DNA of 37,672 nucleotides from Streptomyces niphimycinicus (lineage in GTDB: Bacteria; Actinomycetota; Actinomycetes; Streptomycetales; Streptomycetaceae). Where the stretch lies: contig NZ_JAHLEM010000196.1 in the NCBI RefSeq assembly GCF_018883605.1, positions 1 through 37,672 of the forward strand. The letters are read 5' to 3'. The position numbers and the translations under genes are program-made. Each line of letters starts with the position of its first letter. Position 1 is the first letter of the stretch. Shown one piece after another: positions 24,750 to 32,758 of the stretch. Under the pieces are notes generated by a model, which saw nothing but the letters and a program-made list of their open reading frames with translations, searched no databases and was not told where the DNA came from.

Positions 24750-25502
24750 GTGGCCTTTGGTGACCAGCCCGCATACCTCCGCGTCGCCGACGATCTGCGG
24801 AAGAAGATCGCCGGGGGTGAGCTGCCACCGCATGCGCGTCTCCCCTCTCAGGCCAGAATCCGTGAGGAGTACGGGGTTTCGGACACCGTTGCCCTCGAGG
24901 CCCGCAAGGTGCTGATGGCCGAGGGGCTGGTCGAGGGGCGGTCGGGGTCGGGGACGTATGTGCGGGCCCAGCCGGTGCCTCGGCGGGTGGTGCGGGGTGG
25001 GTTTCATACCGCTGGGGAGGCCACGCCGTTCCGGCAGGAGCAGGCCGATGAGCGGGTCATCGGGAGCTGGGACGCCCACAGTGAGCAGGATGAGGCCGGG
25101 GCGGAGATCGCCGGGCGGCTGGGGATCGGCGTGGGGGAGCGGGTGATGCGCACCCGCTATGTGTTCCAGTCGCAGGGGGAGGCGGTCATGCTCTCCACCT
25201 CCTGGGAGCCGCTCGCCGTCACCGGTCGTACGCCCGTGATGCTGCCCGAGGAGGGGCCCCTGGCCGGGCGCGGGGTCGTCGACCGGATGGCCGCCCTCGA
25301 TCTGGTGGTGGACAACGTGGCGGAGGAGGTCGGCGCGCGGCCCGGCCGGGCCGAGGAGGTGCTGGCGCTCGGCGGGGTGCCGGGGCACTGGGTGCTGGTC
25401 ACCTCGCGTACGTACTTCGCGGGCGGCCGTCCGGTCGAGACCGCCGATGTGGTGGTGCTCGCCGAGCGTTATCGGGTCACCTATCGGCTGCCGGTGAAGT
25501 GA
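24750..25502 (+). CDS. GntR/HutC-family regulator with UTRA domain
   Basis: This 250-aa protein has a GntR winged HTH (about residues 5-72: AYLRVADDLRKKIAGGEL, LPSQARIREEYGVSD, ARKVLMAEGLVEGRSGSGTYV) and a UTRA ligand domain (about 95-245) with RYVFQSQGEAVMLSTSWEPL. UTRA domains bind small ligands such as amino sugars or histidine-pathway compounds. It resembles the KorSA-type regulators of Streptomyces, but no conjugation genes are present. The GTG at 24750 has AGGGAG 5 nt upstream; a GTG at 24744 lies inside that site. Confidence 0.9.
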   Translation: MAFGDQPAYLRVADDLRKKIAGGELPPHARLPSQARIREEYGVSDTVALEARKVLMAEGLVEGRSGSGTYVRAQPVPRRVVRGGFHTAGEATPFRQEQADERVIGSWDAHSEQDEAGAEIAGRLGIGVGERVMRTRYVFQSQGEAVMLSTSWEPLAVTGRTPVMLPEEGPLAGRGVVDRMAALDLVVDNVAEEVGARPGRAEEVLALGGVPGHWVLVTSRTYFAGGRPVETADVVVLAERYRVTYRLPVK

Positions 25503-25630
25503 TTTCCTGTTCGGCCCCTGGGTGCTCACTGCCCTGTCACCGTTCGCCGCTCCCGCCGGCGCGCACCGATAGTCGGGCGGCCCTTCCCGGCGCGTCCTAC
25601 CGCGAGTTAACCGCCTCCCCGCCGCCGTAA

Positions 25631-25861
25631 CGGCCCGGCAATGCCGCACCGCCGCCGTCCGCCACCCACCTCTGTGCCTCCTGCGAGACGGCGTACGAGC
25701 TGCCGGACATCGCCGACTGCCCGGTGCGGGCGGGGGCCGTGTGCTCGCTGTGCTGCTCGCTGGACGCCGAGTGCGGGGATGTCTGCCGTAAGGCGCCCAC
25801 GGGGGAGCCGGTGCTGATGCCGCTGCCCACTGTGCGTACGGGGTCGGCCACCGGCACCTGA
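25631..25861 (+). pseudogene. Cysteine-rich gene remnant without a start codon
   Basis: An open plus frame of 76 codons follows a TAA at 25628 and has no ATG, GTG or TTG before the cysteine region. It encodes CASCETAYELPDIADC, CSLCC, ECGDVC, eight cysteines in about 40 residues, then a short polar tail and TGA. The pattern is that of a real metal-binding end of a protein, not chance GC-rich reading. From memory it resembles the cysteine-rich tails of some large membrane transporters (purine-cytosine permease-like); this is unsure. It is probably the 3' scrap of a deleted gene between gntR and the permease. Confidence 0.5.
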
Positions 25862-26027
25862 CCCCCGACCCCGCCCACGGCGCCTGCGCGCGGTTCCAGC
25901 GTCCGCTGTTGCAAAACTCACATCGGCGCAGGTGAAAGGGGTTACTGGAAGGCGATCATCCATTTCGCTCTTACGATGGACCGGTTTGTGTCCGGATCGT
26001 CGGGGGGCGAAGGGAGTGCCAGGAACG

Positions 26028-27725
26028 TTGAGCACGGAGCACGGTTCCCACTCGCATTATCGAAGGTCACTCGGACCGGTGGCCCTCACCGCCGTGGGTC
26101 TCGGGTCGATCATCGGTTCCGGCTGGCTCTTCGGCGCCGAACGCGCCGCCTCGCTGGCCGGACCCGCCGCCATCCTGGCCTGGGTGATCGGCGCCGCCGT
26201 CGCCCTGACCATCGCCCTGACCTACTCCGAGCTGGGTTCGATGTTCCCCAAGGCCGGCGGCATGGTCCGGTACGGCCAGTACTCCCACGGCTCGCTGGCC
26301 GGATATCTGGCCGCCTGGGCCAACTGGATCGCCATTGTCTCGGTGATCCCCGGTGAGGCCACCGCCTCCGTGCAGTACATGAGCTCCTGGGACTTCGGCT
26401 GGGCCAAGGCGCTGTACGACGGGAAGGAGCTGACCGGCAGCGGTGTCGCGCTCGCGTCCGTGCTGCTGCTCTTCTACTTCTTCCTCAACTGGTTCGCGAT
26501 CACCCTCTTCGCGAAGACCAACACCGCGATCACCGTCTTCAAGGTGGTGGTGCCGACCCTGACCGCCGGGGCCCTGCTGCTGTCGCACTTCGACACCGGC
26601 AATGTCACCGGCCACGGCGGCTTCACCCCCAACGGCTGGAGCTCCGTGTTCACCGCGGTCGCCGTCTCCGGCATCGTCTGGGCCTACAACGGCTTCCAGT
26701 CGCCGCTCAACATGGCCGGTGAGGCCCGTAACCCCGGGAAGTCGCTGCCCAAGGCCGTCATCGGCTCGATCCTCATCTCGCTGGTGATCTACGTCGCGCT
26801 CCAGATCGCCTTCCTGACCGCCGTCCCCGCCGCGGATCTGGCGCACGGCGGCTGGTCCGGGCTCTCCTACAACTCCCCGCTCGCCGATCTGTCCCTGGCC
26901 TGGGGCCTGAACTGGCTGGCGATGCTGCTGTACGCCGACGCCTTCATCTCCCCGTCCGGCACCGGCATGATCTACGCGGCCACCACCTCCCGCATGATCC
27001 AGGGCGTCCAGGAGAACGGCCATCTGCCGAGCATCTTCGGCAAGGTCGACCCCAAGACCGGCATTCCGCGCCCCGCGCTGCTGCTCAACCTGGGGATCGC
27101 CTTCATCTTCCTCGCGGTCTTCCGCGGCTGGGGCTCGCTGGCCGAGATCGTCTCCGTCGCGACCGTGATCTCGTACATCACCGGTCCGGTCGCCGTGATG
27201 TCGCTGCGCCGCCTCTCCCCGGATCTGCCGCGTCCGGTGAAGCTGCGCGCGATGCCGGTGATCGCGCCGATCGCGATGGTCTTCGGCTCGCTGGTGCTGT
27301 ACTGGGCCCGCTGGCCGCTCACCGGCAAGGTCATCTTCATCATGGCGATCGGGCTGCCGATCTGGGCCTGGTACGAGCTGCGCAAGCCGTGGGCACAGCT
27401 TCGGCCGCATCTGGCCGCCGGTGCCTGGATGGTCACGTATCTGCTGGTCATGGCGGCGGTGTCATGGGCCGGTGGCAAGGAGTTCGGCGGCCGCGGCTAT
27501 CTGCCGGGCGGCTGGGACATCCTGGTCGTCGCCCTGATCGGGCTGGCCTTCTACGTCTGGGGCGTACGCAGTGCGTGGCGCAATCCGACGCTGCTGGAGG
27601 CCGAGCGCGAGCTGGGCACCGCCCCGGCCGGTGAGGACGGCGGGGACGGCGAGGGCAGCGAGGACGGCCAGGGCAGCGAGGACGGCGGGGACGACGACCG
27701 CGCGAAGGCCGACGCGCGCGTCTGA
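26028..27725 (+). CDS. APC-superfamily amino-acid permease
   Basis: This 565-aa protein has about twelve to fourteen membrane helices and the APC signature in helix 1 (VGLGSIIGSGWLFGAERAA), then YSELGSMFPKAGGMVRYGQ in helix 2 and a conserved YNGFQSPLNMAGEARNPGKS loop. The GSGWLFG form is that of the YveA-type aspartate:proton symporters. The C-terminal tail of about 40 residues is Gly/Asp/Glu-rich with GSEDG repeats and should lie in the cytoplasm. The start is uncertain: TTG at 26028 follows AGGAACG, GTG at 26016 is an alternative. It is transcribed alone. Confidence 0.88.
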   Translation: MSTEHGSHSHYRRSLGPVALTAVGLGSIIGSGWLFGAERAASLAGPAAILAWVIGAAVALTIALTYSELGSMFPKAGGMVRYGQYSHGSLAGYLAAWANWIAIVSVIPGEATASVQYMSSWDFGWAKALYDGKELTGSGVALASVLLLFYFFLNWFAITLFAKTNTAITVFKVVVPTLTAGALLLSHFDTGNVTGHGGFTPNGWSSVFTAVAVSGIVWAYNGFQSPLNMAGEARNPGKSLPKAVIGSILISLVIYVALQIAFLTAVPAADLAHGGWSGLSYNSPLADLSLAWGLNWLAMLLYADAFISPSGTGMIYAATTSRMIQGVQENGHLPSIFGKVDPKTGIPRPALLLNLGIAFIFLAVFRGWGSLAEIVSVATVISYITGPVAVMSLRRLSPDLPRPVKLRAMPVIAPIAMVFGSLVLYWARWPLTGKVIFIMAIGLPIWAWYELRKPWAQLRPHLAAGAWMVTYLLVMAAVSWAGGKEFGGRGYLPGGWDILVVALIGLAFYVWGVRSAWRNPTLLEAERELGTAPAGEDGGDGEGSEDGQGSEDGGDDDRAKADARV

Positions 27726-27767
27726 GGCATACGCCTGAGGACATACGCCTGAGGACATACGTCTGAG
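27726..27767. repeat. Three tandem 14-bp repeats after the permease gene
   Basis: The unit GACATACGCCTGAG, with one or two changes, occurs three times in a row starting at the permease stop. Each unit contains a TGA. Between here and 27913 I see no other gene. Confidence 0.75.
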
Positions 27768-27913
27768 ACATGGCCGGATGAGTGCCTCGTTGTAAGAACT
27801 CGTATCCGCTGCGTGAAGGTAGGGCGTAGGCTCGGGCATATGCGGATCGGGATTTCCTTCATGGTGCCGCGGGGGCGTACGCCCGGGCGGGCCACAGCGG
27901 AGAGGGCGGGGAG

Positions 27914-28099
27914 ATGAGTGACGGGAACGCTGTGCTGCCCTGGCTCGTGATCCGCCAGGACACCAACGGCAACCGCTACCGCGTCGGGCGCTACGCCACG
28001 AGGACGGAGGCCCAGGAGGTGGCCGACCGCCTGGAGGGCCAGGGCCAGGAGCAGTTGTACGTGGTCGAGCGGACCGCGGCGACCCGTCAGTCCGGCTAG
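27914..28099 (+). CDS. 61-aa SPOR-like protein
   Basis: This small protein reads LPWLVIRQDTNGNRYRVGRYATRTEAQEVADRLEGQGQEQLYVVER: strand, strand, helix, strand as in a single SPOR repeat, which binds denuded peptidoglycan in cell-division proteins. Here it has no signal or membrane segment, so it is probably cytosolic and its ligand is unclear. The ATG follows GGCGGGGAG. Short proteins of this type are widespread in Streptomyces. Confidence 0.8.
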   Translation: MSDGNAVLPWLVIRQDTNGNRYRVGRYATRTEAQEVADRLEGQGQEQLYVVERTAATRQSG

Positions 28100-28100
28100 A

Positions 28101-28149
28101 CCGCGGGAATCCGGTCAGCCCGCGGGAATCCGGTCAGCCCGCGGGAATA
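28101..28149. repeat. Tandem 19-bp repeats after the SPOR-like gene
   Basis: The 19-bp unit CCGCGGGAATCCGGTCAGC occurs at 28101-28119 and 28120-28138, with a third partial copy from 28139. It lies between the stop codon and the terminator. Confidence 0.75.
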
Positions 28150-28160
28150 CGCATATCTTC

Positions 28161-28193
28161 CCAGGCCCCGGGGCGTCCGCCCCGGGGCCCTGG
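28161..28193 (+). terminator. Hairpin terminator after the SPOR-like gene
   Basis: A 14-bp stem with a one-base bulge (28161-28174 with 28179-28193) closes a 4-nt loop. It separates the SPOR-like and Nudix genes. Confidence 0.75.
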
Positions 28194-28232
28194 TGTGTAT
28201 CGGCGCAGGCCAGGCAGGCTAAGGTGCGGCGC

Positions 28233-28745
28233 ATGAGCGTGCGTGTGGTGGTGGGTGGAGCGGTGTTCGACCGGGGGCGGCTGCTGGCCGCGCGGCGCAG
28301 CGCCCCGCCCGAGCTCGCGGGCCGCTGGGAGCTGCCCGGCGGCAAGGCCGAGCCGGGGGAGACCCCGCCGCAGACGCTCGTCCGCGAACTGCGCGAGGAA
28401 CTCGGGGTCGAGATCGAGCCGCTCGAACCGCTGCCGGGGGAGTGGCCCTTGAAGCCCGGCTATGTGCTGCGGGTGTGGACCGCGGCCCTGCGCTCCGGTG
28501 AGCCGCGCCCGCTGGAGGACCACGACGAACTGCGCTGGCTTTCCCCGGACCGGGTGGACGAGGTCGACTGGCTGGACGAGGACCGTCCCGCGGTGGCCGA
28601 GGCGGTGCGTCTGCTGCGCGCGGCCGAGGGCGCCGAGCGGAGCGCCGGGCGTGATGCCGGGCAGGCCGCCGGGCAAGGCCCCGAACAGGGCACTGGGCAA
28701 GGCGCAGAGCGGGGCGCCGAGGGTGCCCCTCCGCGCACCCCTTGA
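28233..28745 (+). CDS. Nudix hydrolase, MutT-like
   Basis: This 170-aa protein has a MutT-type Nudix domain (residues 1-130) with a full Nudix box GGKAEPGE-x5-LVRELREELGV (GX5EX7REUXEEXGU), preceded by RWELP. MutT-like enzymes clean oxidised dNTPs or other nucleoside diphosphate derivatives; ARRSAPPELAGRWELPGGK is the MutT form. The ATG at 28233 has AAGG 8 nt upstream. The last 40 residues are a Gly/Gln/Glu/Ala tail of short repeats outside the domain. Confidence 0.9.
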   Translation: MSVRVVVGGAVFDRGRLLAARRSAPPELAGRWELPGGKAEPGETPPQTLVRELREELGVEIEPLEPLPGEWPLKPGYVLRVWTAALRSGEPRPLEDHDELRWLSPDRVDEVDWLDEDRPAVAEAVRLLRAAEGAERSAGRDAGQAAGQGPEQGTGQGAERGAEGAPPRTP

Positions 28746-28842
28746 GACCGGCCCGCGCGGGCCCGTTCGAGGTCTCGTACAGGGAAAATCCATGGGATTC
28801 GAGCCGCCTCCACCTGGTTAGGAGTGAGGGGGAGCGCTGATC

Positions 28843-28893
28843 ATGAGCGCTTCACCAAAAGCCGGGACGGAAACCGATGGCGGGCTGAGATAG
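28843..28893 (+). CDS. Possible 16-aa leader peptide
   Basis: A 16-codon frame (MSASPKAGTETDGGLR) has GGGGGAG 8-9 nt upstream of its ATG and ends in TAG, 97 bp before the SpoIIE-domain gene. An AGCGCT-N7-AGCGCT dyad (28833-28851) covers its start. It is a candidate upstream ORF only. Confidence 0.25.
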   Translation: MSASPKAGTETDGGLR

Positions 28894-28990
28894 TGCTGTG
28901 ATCGTGAAGACCGTACTCGGGATGGCCGAAGTGCTGGATACTCGGCTATCTGGAGCCGGTCGGAGCACCTGAGCCGGAGGGGACGGGCGC

Positions 28991-31687
28991 ATGAGCGAGA
29001 AGCCAGCGGGGGCTGAGATGCCCGAGGAGACGGTTGGTTCGCAGGTGTCGCCGGTGTCGCAAGGGTCTTCGGTGCCGGACATGTCGCCCATGTCCTCGAT
29101 GTCGGCGGTGTGGCAGAGCAGCCCGCCCGGCTCGATCTATGACTACATCCAGGTCGCTTCCTTCGCACTGGGGTCCGACGGCCGGATCGCGCAGTGGAGC
29201 GAACGGGCCGCGGAACTGCTGGGGCTGACGGCACACCAGGCCATCGGCAAGGACCCGGTGGAGGCGTTCGTACCGCCCGAGTACCAGGAGACCGGCCATC
29301 GCGCGGTCGCCGACATCCTGGACGGCCGGGAGTGGACCGGGCTGGTCCCCTACCGTAGCCCCCAGGCGCCGAACGGACATGGCATCGCCGAGGTCTATGT
29401 GATGCCCGCCCAGGATGAGGACGGGAAGCGGGCCGCGCTCTGTATCGCGGTGGACGTCAGTGCGTTGCGCGGCCTGGAAACCGATCTCGCTTCTTCACAG
29501 GCCGTTTTCGGTCAATCTCCGCTCGGTTTCTTCCTCTTCGGGACCGATCTGCGGATGCTCCGGGTCAATGAGCGTTTTGCGAGGGTTTTCGGCCGCCCCA
29601 CCGAGGAATACCGCGGGGTGACCCCGCACGATCTGCTGCCGCGCGGCGAGGCCGACCGGCTGGCCGCCGCCCTGCGCCAGGTCCTGGACTCCGGCCAGGC
29701 ACTGACCGATATGCCGCTCATGGGCCAGACCCCGGGCAGCGCCGACCGCCGCCGCTGGTCGGTCTCGCTCTACCGGCTGCACAGCGGCTCCGGCCGCCCC
29801 ATCGGCATCGCCGGACTGGCCACGGACGTCACCGGCCGCCGCCGCGCCGAACAGGAGGCCGCGGGCGTACGGCGCAATCTGGCGCTGCTGAACGAGGCCG
29901 GGGCCCGAATAGGCACCTCGCTCGATCTGGAGACCACCGCCCGGGAACTGCTGGACGTGGCCGTGCCGCAGTTCTGCGATCTGGCCTCCGTCGACCTCTA
30001 CCAGGGGCTGCTCTCCGGCGACGAGACCCCGCCCGGACTCGCGGATGGCAGCGCCGAGTTGCGCCGTGTCGCCTTCGCCAGCGCGGTCTCCGACGGCCCG
30101 GTCGCCTTCGGCGACATCTGCCGCGTCAACACCGCCGAGGATCCCAAGCCCATCCAGGTCGGCGAGGTCCACCGCTACCCCTTCAACTCCCTGTGCGCCC
30201 ACGCCCTGCGCACCGCCCAGGTGCGGGTCGTCCCCGGCCGGGACGGCAGTGAGAGCCTGGAGTTCGGCGCCATGCTCCAGTCCACCCTCGTGGTGCCGAT
30301 GGTCGCCCGCGACACCGTCGTGGGCCTGGCCCAGTTCTCCCGTACCAAGGGCAGTGAGCCCTTCGGCGAACGGGACCGCGCGCTCGCCGTGGAGCTGGCC
30401 GCCCGCGCCGCCGTCAGCATCGACAACGCCCGGTTGTACCGCAGAGAACATGAACGCGCGCTGATACTCCAGCGCAGCCTGCTCCCGCCCGGCGACCCGG
30501 AGGCCGCCGGGCTCGACATCGCCTGCCGCTATCTGCCGGGGAACGCGGCGACCGAGGTGGGCGGCGACTGGTTCGATGTGATCGAGCTGCCCGGCCACCG
30601 CACCGCGCTGGTGGTCGGCGATGTGATGGGGCGGGGGCTGCGCGCCGCCGTGGCCATGGGCGAACTGCGCACCGCCGTACGCACCCTCGCCCTGCTCGAT
30701 CTGGAGCCCGCCGAGGTGCTCTCCGCGCTGGACGAGATCGCCCTCGGCCTCGGCACACCGGGCGGCTCGCACGCCGGCGCGCGGGCGGGATCGCGCGCCC
30801 GCGGCCGCCAGACCGCCGACGACCCCTCCGATCTGACCGAGGTCTACCTCGCCACCTGCGTCTACGCCGTCTACGACCCGGTCACCCGCCGCTGTACCTT
30901 CGCCAACGCCGGGCATCCGCCCCCCGTCGTGGTGGAACCGGGGGAGAACGCCCTGCTGATGGAGGTCCCGCCGGGCATGCCGCTCGGCGTCGGCGGCGAG
31001 CCGTTCGAGGAGATCGAGGTCGAGCTGCCCGACGGCGCACTGCTGGCCCTCTACACGGACGGTCTGGTCGAATCCCGCGACCACACCCTCGACGAGGGAC
31101 TCCAGGCCCTGCGCGCGGCCCTCGACACCCCCGACGGCGCCGATGGCGGAAACGCCGCGGCCGGATCCCTCGAGGACGTCTGCGACCACGTCCTGAGCAC
31201 CCTCGACACCCACCACGGCGAGGACGACATCGCCCTGCTGATGGCCCGGGTGCAGGGCCTGTCGGCCGAGTCGGTCGGCGACTGGCACCTGCCCAGCGCC
31301 CCGCAGTCCGTGGGCCGGGCCCGCGAACTGGCCCGGGAGCAGCTCGAGTCCTGGGGTCTTGACGGTCTGGTGGACACCACCGAGCTGCTGGTCAGCGAGC
31401 TGGTGACCAACGCCCTGCGGTACGGCGAGGGCGAGATCAGGCTACGGCTGCTGCTGGACCGCACGCTGGTCTGCGAGGTCTGGGACGGCGGACTGGTCCA
31501 GCCCCGGCGGCGGCGCGCCCGGGACACCGACGAGGGCGGGCGCGGGCTCCAGCTCGTCGGGCTGCTCAGCGCGGGCTGGGGGAGCCGGCGGACCCCGCTC
31601 GGCAAGACCGTCTGGTTCGAGCTGGCGCTGCCGGACGGCCGGTCCGCGGGGCCGGACTCGGTGGAGGCGCTGCTCAGCCTCTGGTGA
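28991..31687 (+). CDS. PAS-PAS-GAF-SpoIIE phosphatase-HATPase signalling protein
   Basis: This 898-aa protein reads in order: Ser/Met-rich head (1-45), PAS domain (about 48-155), second PAS (about 165-285), GAF (about 295-483), PP2C/SpoIIE phosphatase (about 490-755) and an RsbW-like ATPase (about 765-890). The phosphatase has its metal-site motifs EVGGDWFD, VVGDVMGRG, FANAGHPPP, LYTDGLVE and DDIALL. The kinase-like part has the N box ELVTNALRYGEG, DGG and GRGLQLVG. Both halves of an anti-anti-sigma switch (phosphatase and anti-sigma kinase) are thus in one chain, with two or three sensor domains. Partners are not in the window. The ATG has GGAGGGGACG upstream. It has no membrane segment. Confidence 0.92.
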   Translation: MSEKPAGAEMPEETVGSQVSPVSQGSSVPDMSPMSSMSAVWQSSPPGSIYDYIQVASFALGSDGRIAQWSERAAELLGLTAHQAIGKDPVEAFVPPEYQETGHRAVADILDGREWTGLVPYRSPQAPNGHGIAEVYVMPAQDEDGKRAALCIAVDVSALRGLETDLASSQAVFGQSPLGFFLFGTDLRMLRVNERFARVFGRPTEEYRGVTPHDLLPRGEADRLAAALRQVLDSGQALTDMPLMGQTPGSADRRRWSVSLYRLHSGSGRPIGIAGLATDVTGRRRAEQEAAGVRRNLALLNEAGARIGTSLDLETTARELLDVAVPQFCDLASVDLYQGLLSGDETPPGLADGSAELRRVAFASAVSDGPVAFGDICRVNTAEDPKPIQVGEVHRYPFNSLCAHALRTAQVRVVPGRDGSESLEFGAMLQSTLVVPMVARDTVVGLAQFSRTKGSEPFGERDRALAVELAARAAVSIDNARLYRREHERALILQRSLLPPGDPEAAGLDIACRYLPGNAATEVGGDWFDVIELPGHRTALVVGDVMGRGLRAAVAMGELRTAVRTLALLDLEPAEVLSALDEIALGLGTPGGSHAGARAGSRARGRQTADDPSDLTEVYLATCVYAVYDPVTRRCTFANAGHPPPVVVEPGENALLMEVPPGMPLGVGGEPFEEIEVELPDGALLALYTDGLVESRDHTLDEGLQALRAALDTPDGADGGNAAAGSLEDVCDHVLSTLDTHHGEDDIALLMARVQGLSAESVGDWHLPSAPQSVGRARELAREQLESWGLDGLVDTTELLVSELVTNALRYGEGEIRLRLLLDRTLVCEVWDGGLVQPRRRRARDTDEGGRGLQLVGLLSAGWGSRRTPLGKTVWFELALPDGRSAGPDSVEALLSLW

Positions 31688-31713
31688 CGTGTTGACGTGT
31701 TGACGTGTTGACG
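31685..31713. repeat. 8-bp tandem repeat starting at the SpoIIE-gene stop
   Basis: TGACGTGT occurs three and a half times in a row; the first TGA is the stop codon. It sits in the 3' untranslated part. Confidence 0.8.
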
Positions 31714-31772
31714 GCCCGGCACGCCGACGGGCCCGCGACACGAAGCGGAGGGCGAACACCGGCTCGGGCGGG

Positions 31773-31948
31773 CCACGCGGCGGAGCCGCATATCGACGCT
31801 TTCCCCTCCCCGCCCCTTCCCGATTCCGGGGCTTCGCCCCTTCCCGCGGCATCGATATGCGGCTCCGCCGCGTGGCGGGGCTTCGCCCCAGACCCCCGGG
31901 GTGCAGGGGTGGAGCCCCTGCCACGCGCCGGAGCCGCGTATTGGCGCT
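31773..31948. repeat. Cluster of inverted repeats between convergent genes
   Basis: A perfect 24-bp inverted repeat (31773-31796 with 31852-31875, each arm reading CCACGCGGCGGAGCCGCATA onward) encloses about 55 bp. A third, diverged copy of the left arm starts at 31921. GGGGCTTCGCCCC mini-hairpins occur at about 31829 and 31876, and AGGGGTGGAGCCCCT at about 31905. The 300-bp gap 31688-31987 holds these and no gene. The set resembles the dispersed intergenic palindromes common in Streptomyces; it may also end transcription on both strands. Confidence 0.8.
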
Positions 31949-31987
31949 ATGGGCAGGGGCAGGGATGGGGTCAGCCCGCCGCAGGCG

Positions 31988-32758
31988 TCACTGCCCCCGG
32001 CGCCGGATCTTGTTGCCGAGCCAGACCAGCGGATCGTACTTACGGTCCACCGCCCGCTCCTTGAGCGGGATCAGCGCATTGTCGGTGATCTTGATCTGCT
32101 CGGGGCAGACCTCCGTACAGCACTTGGTGATGTTGCAGTAGCCCAGTCCGTGCTCCTCCTGGGCGGTGCGCTTGCGGTCCAGCCCGGTCTCCGCCGCCGC
32201 GTCCAGCGGATGCATATCCAGCTCGGCGACCCGCATCAGGAACCGCGGCCCGGCGAATGCCTCCTTGTTCTCCTCGAAGTCCCGCACCACATGGCAGGTG
32301 TCCTGGCACAGGAAGCATTCGATGCACTTGCGGAACTCCTGCGACCGCCCCACGTCCTCCTGCCACATCCGGTACTCGCCCGGCCCCACCCCCTCCGGGG
32401 GGACGAAGGACGGCACCTCGCGGGCCTTGGTGTAGTTGAACGACACGTCCGTCACCAGATCCCGCACCACCGGGAAGGCCCGCAGCGGGGTGATGGTGAT
32501 CGTCTCGGCCCGGTCGAACACCGACATCCGGGTCATGCACAGCAGCCGGGGGCGGCCGTTGACCTCGGCGCTGCACGAACCGCATTTGCCCGCCTTGCAG
32601 TTCCAGCGGACCGCCAGATCGGGGGCCTGGGTCGCCTGAAGCCGGTGGACGATGTCGAGCACGACCTCGCCGTCGTTGACCTCGACGTGGAAGTCCTTCA
32701 GACCGCCGCCGTCCTGGTCGCCCCGCCACACCCGGAAGTGGGCCTCGTACGCACTCAC
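31988..32758 (-). CDS. sdhB: Succinate dehydrogenase iron-sulfur subunit
   Basis: SdhB passes electrons from the flavin of SdhA to the membrane anchor. The 256-aa protein has the 2Fe-2S ligands C54, C59, C62 and C74 (WNCKAGKCGSC...LLC), then C145-x2-C148-x2-C151-x3-C155 and C208, C213/C214 and C218 (CNITKCCTEVCP) for the 4Fe-4S and 3Fe-4S clusters. The GTG at 32758 overlaps the sdhA stop (GTGA). It is the last gene of the operon. The type is that of actinobacterial Sdh1, close to the fumarate-reductase-like forms with a single anchor protein. Confidence 0.95.
   Translation of the reverse strand: MSAYEAHFRVWRGDQDGGGLKDFHVEVNDGEVVLDIVHRLQATQAPDLAVRWNCKAGKCGSCSAEVNGRPRLLCMTRMSVFDRAETITITPLRAFPVVRDLVTDVSFNYTKAREVPSFVPPEGVGPGEYRMWQEDVGRSQEFRKCIECFLCQDTCHVVRDFEENKEAFAGPRFLMRVAELDMHPLDAAAETGLDRKRTAQEEHGLGYCNITKCCTEVCPEQIKITDNALIPLKERAVDRKYDPLVWLGNKIRRRGQ

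Noticed and set aside
25597..25914. A 105-codon minus-strand frame over the cysteine-rich remnant
   Set aside because: No ribosome binding site and no domain; the plus-strand cysteine pattern is far less likely by chance.
29495..31288. A 597-codon frame antisense to the SpoIIE-domain gene
   Set aside because: It is a shadow of a long GC-rich gene; no domain is recognisable and the sense strand has clear motifs.
31773..31875. Insertion-sequence ends or a CRISPR repeat
   Set aside because: There is no transposase, no target duplication that I can see, and only one spaced inverted pair, not a regular array.
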